10,510 nucleotides of DNA from contig JAFRCB010000064.1 in assembly GCA_017404585.1 (NCBI GenBank), forward strand, positions 1 to 10,510. Reading direction: 5' to 3'. The notes below the pieces were generated by a model that was not told the origin of the DNA, did not search any database, and saw only the letters and a list, made by a program, of their open reading frames with translations. Positions 1-5,569 of this stretch are shown here, in pieces (the first letter of the stretch is position 1; each line of letters begins with the position of its first letter). Source of the stretch: Lachnospiraceae bacterium. Its GTDB lineage: Bacteria; Bacillota; Clostridia; Lachnospirales; Lachnospiraceae. The translations under genes were made by a program, and so were the position numbers.

Positions 1-1150
1 CGGTCGCAAGGCAGCGCATTTCTGCAATCAGCCTGCGGTCCGCGGGCAGCCAATCCACTGCCGCCAGGTCCTCCTTTGTCAGCCACCTTGCGGCCTCATG
101 TTCCTGCAAATGAATCTCGCCATCCACAATGCAACACCAGAAACAATCCATGGACAGGTGGAATTTCGGATAGTCATATTCGATCGTGCTTATCTTCTCT
201 CCAACCTCGATGGTGACAGCCAGTTCCTCCCTGATTTCTCGGACAAGGGCTTCCTCTGGCGTCTCTCCGGGCTCGATCTTCCCGCCCGGAAATTCCCAGC
301 CATCCTTGTACTCCCCGTAGCCGCGCTGGGTGGCGTAGATCCTGTCGCCGTCGCGGATGACCGCGGCGACAACGCGAATCATCGGTCTGTCTTCCTCAAA
401 ATGCTTCACCGCTTCGATAGAACCTTCTTCAGCACACTTCTCGGCTCCGAGAGAATCTTTCTCAGCACACTTCTCGGCTCCGCAGACATCTTCCTCAAAA
501 TACTTCTCTGCTCCGCGAAAATCTTCCACAACATCAATAATCTGCGGAATCTTCTCATAGAAAGATTCGAGCGACTCCTTGCGGATAGCGACGACCGAGG
601 CGCCGACATTTGCAGCTCCGCTAATTCCGGAGAGGGAGTCTTCAAATATGAGGATATCTTCATCTGCACCTATCCGCCGCAGGGCTTCACGGAACATCAT
701 TTCTTTATTTTTATAGCTGTTGTCGTCGTAGACGATGTGGTCCATGTCGAACCACCGGTCCAGGTGGAATGTTTCCATGAAGAACTCGATATTCTGAATA
801 ATGGACGCTGAGGCAATCACGCAGGGAATTCCGTGCTCCTTCAGATAGTCGAAAAGCTCCTCGGCGCCGGGGACAAGAGACGCGCCGCCGGGAACACTCC
901 TCACGATCTCGCGGTAGAGAGCTTCCTTGCGGAGGGAATAGTATTCCAGCTGCTCATCCGTGAGAGTGCCTCCGGAGATGTCGCGAAGGATTTCAATGTT
1001 AGGATAGCCCGAATATTTGGACACGAGCTCATGTCCGTCCACATCTTGACCGCATACCTCCCGGGCAACTTTCCCCCAAGCTATGTCGTGGTATGGGTCA
1101 TCAAATAGCAGGGTTCCGTTAAAATCAAAAATGACGCCGTTATAACGCAT
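1..1150 (-). CDS. HAD-family hydrolase fused to a MutT-like NUDIX hydrolase (3' end cut by the window edge)
   Basis: One open frame runs from ATG 1150 to the left edge without a stop (383 full codons seen). Residues 1-210 are a HAD subfamily IA domain: motif I is FDFNGT (nucleophile D9; the usual second Asp is N11), motif II around S114 in VIASAS, motif III K147 or K149, motif IV FEDS (E170, D171). Residues 211-254 are four 11-residue repeats. Residues 255 onward are a NUDIX domain whose box runs from G290 (E296, R304, E305, E308, E309), with A311 in place of the box Gly. The following EHEAARW...DWLPAD stretch resembles MutT/NudG nucleotide pyrophosphohydrolases. A GGAGG lies 7 nt before the start. 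The gene overlaps the upstream methionine sulfoxide reductase gene by 11 nt, so coupled translation is likely. A plausible inferred role is two-step clean-up of damaged nucleotides in the cytoplasm: NUDIX releases the monophosphate and HAD dephosphorylates it or the pyrophosphate. Substrates are unknown, and the Asn in motif I may alter HAD chemistry. Confidence 0.9.
   Translation of the reverse strand, partial: MRYNGVIFDFNGTLLFDDPYHDIAWGKVAREVCGQDVDGHELVSKYSGYPNIEILRDISGGTLTDEQLEYYSLRKEALYREIVRSVPGGASLVPGAEELFDYLKEHGIPCVIASASIIQNIEFFMETFHLDRWFDMDHIVYDDNSYKNKEMMFREALRRIGADEDILIFEDSLSGISGAANVGASVVAIRKESLESFYEKIPQIIDVVEDFRGAEKYFEEDVCGAEKCAEKDSLGAEKCAEEGSIEAVKHFEEDRPMIRVVAAVIRDGDRIYATQRGYGEYKDGWEFPGGKIEPGETPEEALVREIREELAVTIEVGEKISTIEYDYPKFHLSMDCFWCCIVDGEIHLQEHEAARWLTKEDLAAVDWLPADRRLIAEMRCLAT
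389..520 (-). repeat. Four 33-nt tandem repeats encoding the HAD-NUDIX linker
   Basis: Four in-frame units of 33 nt (488-520, 455-487, 422-454, 389-421) encode FRGAEKYFEED, VCGAEKCAEKD, SLGAEKCAEEG and SIEAVKHFEED. The consensus is roughly xxGAEKxxEED: charged and helix-prone, with Cys in the middle copies. The two central DNA copies are nearly identical over about 20 nt, while the outer copies are more diverged, as expected for expansion by slippage or unequal crossing over. The repeats sit exactly at the junction of the two enzymatic domains. Confidence 0.92.
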
Positions 1151-1613
1151 GGTGTTTCCTCCATAGTTTCGTTTCCAACATAGCGCAAAGCCCCGACAGG
1201 CCCGCGCGGTCTTCCTCCGTGAACCGGGAAAGAGACGGGCTGTCGATATCGAGAACGCCAACGACCTCGCCATCCCGGTGCAGCGGAACGACGATCTCCG
1301 AGCGCGAAGCGCTGTCGCAGGCGATATGACCCTCAAAAAGATGCACGTCGGGCACAAGCTGAACGGCATCCTTCGCTGCCGCGGTCCCGCAGACACCTTT
1401 CCCTATGGCTATCTCCACACATGCGGGATTTCCCTGGAACGGACCGAGGACAAGTTTGTCCCCCTCGAGGAGATAGAATCCTGCCCAGTTTATGTCTTCG
1501 AGGGTAGTGAAAATGAGGGCGGAGACATTTGCAAGATTTGCCACAAGGTACGGAACGCCCTGAATGAGCGCTTCAGCCTGCCCGATCAGCAGTTCATAAT
1601 CTGTATTTGTCAT
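1140..1613 (-). CDS. msrC: Free methionine-(R)-sulfoxide reductase (GAF-fold, fRMsr)
   Basis: A 157-residue single-domain GAF protein, the normal length for the family, which reduces free L-methionine-(R)-sulfoxide in the cytoplasm using thioredoxin. All three family cysteines are present: C65 in NPACVEI, C75 in GKGVCGTAA and C99 in GHIACDSAS. Their spacing of 10 and 24 residues matches the E. coli enzyme (Cys84, Cys94, Cys118). The SEIVVPL and GVLDIDSP strands that follow are also typical. I take ATG 1613 (protein begins MTNTDYELL) because an AGAAGGG lies 8 nt upstream. A longer frame from 1646 would begin at the predicted transcription start and has no ribosome site. The stop codon lies inside the HAD-NUDIX gene, giving an 11-nt overlap and a two-gene operon. 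The shared theme of oxidised methionine plus possibly oxidised nucleotides is inference. Confidence 0.93.
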   Translation of the reverse strand: MTNTDYELLIGQAEALIQGVPYLVANLANVSALIFTTLEDINWAGFYLLEGDKLVLGPFQGNPACVEIAIGKGVCGTAAAKDAVQLVPDVHLFEGHIACDSASRSEIVVPLHRDGEVVGVLDIDSPSLSRFTEEDRAGLSGLCAMLETKLWRKHHAL

Positions 1614-1652
1614 AAAGATAACCCTTCTGTTCAGCAATAATTCCATATTCTA

Positions 1653-1681
1653 ATTTTATTTCACTGTAAATCGTTCGTCAA
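1653..1681 (-). promoter_or_regulatory. Sigma-A type promoter for the msrC/HAD-NUDIX operon
   Basis: On the minus strand TTGACG (1681-1676) and TAAAAT (1658-1653) are separated by 17 nt, close to the vegetative consensus. Transcription would begin near 1646, leaving a leader of about 33 nt before ATG 1613. Its -35 box touches the left arm of the 1680-1705 palindrome. Confidence 0.7.
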
Positions 1682-1705
1682 CGAGCTGTTCCCTGACAAC
1701 TCGTT
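1680..1705. promoter_or_regulatory. Palindrome between divergent promoters, possible operator
   Basis: AACGAGCTGT (1680-1689) and ACAACTCGTT (1696-1705) are inverted copies with one mismatch around a 6-nt centre. The site overlaps the -35 box of the minus-strand promoter and lies just upstream of the plus-strand -10 candidate, a position suited to a dimeric repressor controlling both directions. A four-T run follows on the plus strand, so a weak terminator is the alternative. No regulator is identified. Confidence 0.45.
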
Positions 1706-1711
1706 TTGATG

Positions 1712-1753
1712 TACAATAAATGCATGATGAAATAAGAACTAATGTCAAGGAGG
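1712..1753 (+). promoter_or_regulatory. Candidate -10 box and ribosome site of the TlpA-like gene
   Basis: TACAAT (1712-1717) is a fair -10 box, but no good -35 lies 16-18 nt upstream (TTCCCT at 1689-1694 is poor), so activation by a regulator bound at the adjacent palindrome is possible. AAGGAGG (1747-1753), 7 nt before ATG 1761, is a strong ribosome site and fixes the start. Confidence 0.4.
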
Positions 1754-1760
1754 AAATAAC

Positions 1761-3236
1761 ATGAGAAAGATAATTTCAATGATTCTTATCCTGACTATGG
1801 GCGCAGCTCTTCTTGCCGGCTGCGGGGGCAGCTCGCAGGGCACGGGAACTGCAGGTGGCGCAGCCACAGCCAGTTCTGTTTCGACAGCTGATCCCGCGGC
1901 TGATAATCCCGTAGCTGCGGAAGTACCGGAAGGCTCATACGTCATCTATGTCCTGGATGAGGAAAGCGGCGATCCGATCGAGGATGCTGTCGTACAGTTC
2001 TGTTCTGATACGTTATGCCAGACGGGAAAAAGCGATGCGACAGGCAAAGCCGTCTTTGAGTCAGATCCGGGCAACTACACGGCACATGTTCTCAAAGCGC
2101 CGGAGGGATATGACGTGGGCTCGGAGGAATTTGACCTGACGCCCGAGGTGCGCTCAGTTGAAATCAAACTGAAAAAGGCAGATGATACGGCAGCGGATGG
2201 AGATGAAGCGACCGATGAAGGGACTTCCTACACGAAGACATCAGCTTCCTGGGATTTCCCAAAGACCGGGTTCACACTCACTCTTCCCGCTGACTTCAAG
2301 GATTGCAAGGGGCAGCTCATGGCCACAGATTATGGCGAACTAGAACTTGGATCCGGCGTAGTCTGGGCATCTCTTGGCTATATAGGCCGAACAGACGAGG
2401 AGCTCAAAAGCGCTGAGGAAGAAATAATGAGTCTTGATTTTGAAGGTGATCCGGAGGGCGTGGCTCAGAAACAGGCAGATATCTCTAATGAGTACTATTC
2501 CGTCGGCGTGATTCCATTCCTCTTTGTTGCCGGCCTGAAGGATGGCATAGAATTAGATGCCGCCATGGATCCTTATTTCGGTGAAGATGAAGTTGCCGCG
2601 ACCGGCGAGCTCGGCAAGGCCGGTTCCTTCAGTTTTTACTACATCGCAATGAATCCGGATGTTGTGGCAGCACCCTATAAAGATGCAAATTCAGAAGAAA
2701 TGCTCGCGGAGTATCGGTCTCTGACAGAAAGGGCGGATGAGATCGCCGCCGCGATTACCGTAAAAGAGCCCGATATCCCTGAAGTTCCGGTCAAGATCGG
2801 GGACGTGCTTACATTTGAAACAACGGATCTGGACGGGAATCCTGTAAATAGCGAGGATCTGTTCGCCGGCCACAAGGTGACCATGATCAACGTCTGGGGA
2901 ACATGGTGCACTCACTGCATTATTGAGCTTCCGGATCTTGAAGAGCTGAGCCATGAGCTTGAGGAAAAAGGCTGCCAGCTTGTCGGGCTCTGCGATGACG
3001 CGCTGGGCGGGGACGAAGCAATCCTCAACGAAGCGAAACAGATTCTTGAGGAGAACGGCGTCACATATACCAATATCGTGCAGACCGAAGATCTCCGGCA
3101 GACGCTTCAGCTCAGCGCTTTTCCGACCACCTACTTCGTGGACAGCGAGGGCAAGGTCCTGACGCTGCCTGTCGTTGGAAGAGACATTGATCAGTATCGC
3201 GCGAGAATCGATGAGGCGCTTGCAATAGTCGGATGA
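1761..3236 (+). CDS. TlpA/ResA-like thiol-disulfide oxidoreductase lipoprotein with an N-terminal carboxypeptidase-regulatory/CnaB-like domain
   Basis: 491 residues. Residues 1-21 form a lipoprotein signal ending in LLAGC (lipidated C21), so the protein should sit on the outer face of the cell membrane. A Gly/Ser/Ala-rich spacer follows. Residues 57-138 form a beta-sandwich-like domain (DPIEDAVVQF, TGKAVF, APEGYDV) with its own CSDTLC cysteine pair (C81, C86). Residues 160-330 are a domain I do not recognise. Residues 343-491 are a redoxin domain: active site WCTHC (C383, C386) and the cis-Pro loop AFPTTYFVD (P455). TlpA/ResA proteins reduce or rearrange disulfides of exported proteins, for instance during cytochrome or envelope maturation; the target here is unknown. 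WCTHC differs from the commoner WCGPC/WCPPC, which should shift its redox potential. The gene is transcribed alone and divergently from msrC, so a shared redox role is suggested but not shown. Confidence 0.88.
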   Translation: MRKIISMILILTMGAALLAGCGGSSQGTGTAGGAATASSVSTADPAADNPVAAEVPEGSYVIYVLDEESGDPIEDAVVQFCSDTLCQTGKSDATGKAVFESDPGNYTAHVLKAPEGYDVGSEEFDLTPEVRSVEIKLKKADDTAADGDEATDEGTSYTKTSASWDFPKTGFTLTLPADFKDCKGQLMATDYGELELGSGVVWASLGYIGRTDEELKSAEEEIMSLDFEGDPEGVAQKQADISNEYYSVGVIPFLFVAGLKDGIELDAAMDPYFGEDEVAATGELGKAGSFSFYYIAMNPDVVAAPYKDANSEEMLAEYRSLTERADEIAAAITVKEPDIPEVPVKIGDVLTFETTDLDGNPVNSEDLFAGHKVTMINVWGTWCTHCIIELPDLEELSHELEEKGCQLVGLCDDALGGDEAILNEAKQILEENGVTYTNIVQTEDLRQTLQLSAFPTTYFVDSEGKVLTLPVVGRDIDQYRARIDEALAIVG

Positions 3237-3496
3237 CGTGTTGGGGACGGTTCTTTTCGCGTGAGCCAGTTCAGGCAAGCTGCAGCGAAGTTCCACAATT
3301 CGTCGTAAACATCATCTTCATCGAAAAACGCAGGTCCTTTCTGTGAGCTAAAAAAGGCTAAAGCTTTTTTGATCTCACAGGGATGGACCTGCAATGCTTT
3401 TCTCATGAAGATGGATGCTTTACGACGAAAGCGGACAAGTAAAACAGCTTGTCTGAACTGGTATTTAACGCAAAAAGATCCGTCCCATTGCGTGCT
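3237..3496. repeat. Giant imperfect palindrome (REP/MITE-like) filling a convergent intergenic gap
   Basis: The whole space between the TlpA stop (3236) and the downstream SLH gene stop (3497) folds on itself. Matching arm segments, outside to inside, are GGGACGG 3244-3250 with 3480-3486; CCAGTTCAGGCAAGCTG 3266-3282 with 3445-3461 (one mismatch); TTCGTCGTAAA 3299-3309 with 3419-3429; ATCTTCAT 3314-3321 with 3405-3412; GCAGGTCC 3330-3337 with 3385-3392; CTGTGAG 3341-3347 with 3374-3380; and AAAAAAG 3350-3356 with 3364-3370 around a 7-nt loop. Arms are about 120-130 nt. The outer GGGACGGTTCTTTT motif recurs in the hairpin at 7828-7891, suggesting a mobile repeat family. RNA from either side could end on the inner A/T-rich stem, so a double-ended terminator role is possible. 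Confidence 0.9.
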
Positions 3497-5524
3497 TTAT
3501 CTGATTCTGTAAAGGAACGTCACAATCTGGCCGCGCGTACAGTTCTTATCAATACCGAACGTGCCGTCGCCCATCCCGTTCGTGACCTTCTTCTGGGAGC
3601 CCCACAGAATCGCCTTATAATACGGATGGTTCTTCGGGACGTCGGTGAACGGAGATTTCGCTACTGTCTTCGGTGCCGGCTGCCCCTTAAATCTCCATAC
3701 AAATGTCATTATGTGGCCTCGCGTACACGTCTTGTTGACGCCGAACGTGCCGTCGCTGTAGCCCTTCGTGATTCCCTTCTGGGCCGCCCAGAGAATCGCC
3801 GTATAGTGCGGATGCGCTTTCGTCACGTCTTTGAACGGGCTCTTTGAAGCATTCTTCGGCTCCGGCTTCCCGCCCATGCGCCACAGGAACATGACCGCCT
3901 CGCTGCGGGTGCAGGCTCTGTTGATTCCGAATGTGCCGTCGCTGTAACCCTTCGTGATCCCTGCGTCGGCAGCCCAGTAAATTGCCTTATAGTACGGGTG
4001 CTTGGGATCCTGAACATCCGAAAAGCCTTTCGTTGGTTTCGGCGTCGGTTTCGGAGTCGGAGTCGGCTCCTTGCTCGTGTACTCCGTTTTAAGTGTCACA
4101 GTAATGACCCACTTTCTATAATATTCGCCGTGGATAAGCATATAGTCGTAATAATCGCCTGCCTCATCTACGGCATTATTAATGAAATCAAACTTTATGC
4201 CGTTTCTCGACTCCTTCTCCACCGGATCCGAGACTGTTTCGCTGATCACTGTCACGGTATTTTCACCTGCGAAATCCTGGGCGGCCTTTAGCGCCGCTTC
4301 TTTTGCCTCTTCGATCATCTGGTTGACCGTCGGATTATTCGGTTTCGTGATTGTTGATTCTGTCACTTTATCGAATGCGATTTTATACTGGCTGTCTCCT
4401 GTCCGCGTATCTTTAACGAATTCTTCACCCACAACTTGCGTGGTGCTTACGTCAACACTCTCGTCAACATTCGTAGTTTGGGTATAATGCCACGTTGCGG
4501 TGACAGTCGTGTCCTCCGTCACCGTGATGCTGTCACCCGGCAGCAACAATTCATCATTGACTGACCATTTGAAGAATACACGCTTTGAATTGTCATGTGC
4601 AAATGTACACCTCGGAAGCTCATACTCCTCTCCCGCAGTCACAGTCATCGGTTCCATACTGCCCTTTCCGGTACCCGGATCGAAGCTCACTGTGCAGGTG
4701 CCTTCTGCAGCTGCTTCAAATACAGCGCACACGTAGCGAAGCGGCTCATAGTCTCCGTCTACGATCGTCTCGCCCGGCTTGTAGGTGAAGCTTGTTTCGG
4801 TGGAGATGACATCGCCCTCGTAGGATTTTCCTCCGCCCGGACCCCATTCGATGTTCACGTGATACCAGCCCACAAATTTATAGCCGTCATCCGGCTGTGC
4901 GTAGACCGTGCACTCGTCGCCCTTGTAGAACTGAAGGATATCGCCGTAGACGAAATCTTTGCCGTCTCTTTCAACTATATCTTCCGGCCAGACATCCCAG
5001 CTCGGCTTGTATTTGACGGCTACCTTGCCGCCCATCACGGTAGAATTGCCGGCACGACCATCGGTGTTGCCGACCCACATTTGCACCTGATCACCATAAT
5101 GGGCACTGGGATCTTTCTCAAACACGGCGCAGATGTAGGGTCTTTCAGAGGGAAGCGGGGCTGTAAATCGGTAATGATAAGCCGTCTCCAGAGGTTCTCC
5201 CTTGTAGATTTTCTCGCCCGGCGCCAGATCCGGATCTCCCTGGTACCAACCCACGAAGCGATAGCCGTCTTTAGGGTCTGCCCGGAGGGATACTTCTTCG
5301 CCTTCGCTTACAAAGTTGTTGGATGAGCTCGTCCTCTGTCCGTCCCGCTCATTGCCTTCATAAAACATCCAGTAGCAGCCGCCGGCGTTCATGTTCCCCT
5401 CGGTGTCCGAGATCAGTACACCAAAGAACGTGTCCTCCGCGGCTTCCACAGGGATTGCCGCCTGCGGCACGAGTCCGAGGATCAGTCCCAAAATCAGGAG
5501 CATTGCCCACATCTTGCGTTTCAT
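3497..5524 (-). CDS. Secreted S-layer-homology (SLH) protein with glycine/tryptophan-rich beta repeats, paralogue 1
   Basis: 675 residues. A signal peptide (MKRKMWAM, hydrophobic core, likely cut after VEA at residue 28) is followed by two related modules with DGYRFVGWYQG (86-96) and DGYKFVGWYHV (213-223), each ending in an I/VCAVFE strand. Next is an InlB-type beta repeat (276-345, TCTVSFDPGTGKGSM... VTATW), an unrecognised domain (about 350-482) and a Thr/Pro/Lys linker (486-499). Three SLH units start near 500, 562 and 624, each with a GDGTFG or SDGTFG turn and a CTR motif. SLH triplets bind secondary cell-wall polymer, so the product should be displayed on the wall. The ligand-binding part is unknown. 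ATG 5524 is chosen because GGAGG lies 8 nt upstream; a GTG at 5533 overlaps that site. It lies 45 nt after the stop of paralogue 2, so co-transcription is likely. Confidence 0.92.
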   Translation of the reverse strand: MKRKMWAMLLILGLILGLVPQAAIPVEAAEDTFFGVLISDTEGNMNAGGCYWMFYEGNERDGQRTSSSNNFVSEGEEVSLRADPKDGYRFVGWYQGDPDLAPGEKIYKGEPLETAYHYRFTAPLPSERPYICAVFEKDPSAHYGDQVQMWVGNTDGRAGNSTVMGGKVAVKYKPSWDVWPEDIVERDGKDFVYGDILQFYKGDECTVYAQPDDGYKFVGWYHVNIEWGPGGGKSYEGDVISTETSFTYKPGETIVDGDYEPLRYVCAVFEAAAEGTCTVSFDPGTGKGSMEPMTVTAGEEYELPRCTFAHDNSKRVFFKWSVNDELLLPGDSITVTEDTTVTATWHYTQTTNVDESVDVSTTQVVGEEFVKDTRTGDSQYKIAFDKVTESTITKPNNPTVNQMIEEAKEAALKAAQDFAGENTVTVISETVSDPVEKESRNGIKFDFINNAVDEAGDYYDYMLIHGEYYRKWVITVTLKTEYTSKEPTPTPKPTPKPTKGFSDVQDPKHPYYKAIYWAADAGITKGYSDGTFGINRACTRSEAVMFLWRMGGKPEPKNASKSPFKDVTKAHPHYTAILWAAQKGITKGYSDGTFGVNKTCTRGHIMTFVWRFKGQPAPKTVAKSPFTDVPKNHPYYKAILWGSQKKVTNGMGDGTFGIDKNCTRGQIVTFLYRIR
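4028..4069 (-). repeat. Short Thr/Pro/Lys linker of SLH paralogue 1
   Basis: Encodes 14 residues, EPTPTPKPTPKPTK, between the variable domain and the SLH anchor. It is the unexpanded form of the 34-residue linker found in the neighbouring paralogue. Confidence 0.85.
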
Positions 5525-5569
5525 TCTATCCACCTCCCTTTCTTGTGTGTCGGGTTCGCATGTCGTGTT

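Noticed and set aside
98..811. A 237-codon plus-strand open frame
   Set aside because: It lies opposite the HAD-NUDIX gene, which has intact catalytic motifs and a strong ribosome site. The plus frame has no recognisable domain, and its repeats are the complement of the 33-nt repeats.
1614..1646. An upstream start for the methionine sulfoxide reductase
   Set aside because: It has no ribosome site, coincides with the predicted transcription start, and gives an N-terminus unlike the family.
2691..3296. A 201-codon minus-strand frame opposite the TlpA-like gene
   Set aside because: It is antisense to the redoxin domain, whose motifs are clear, and has no ribosome site or domain.
3191..3406. 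A 71-codon minus-strand frame inside the large palindrome
   Set aside because: It crosses the TlpA stop, and its sequence is dictated by the inverted-repeat arm; no sign of coding selection.
4595..5326. A 243-codon plus-strand open frame, with an equally long twin at 6728-7459
   Set aside because: The recurrence looks like conservation, but both lie antisense to the same part of the two SLH paralogues and simply follow from the paralogy.
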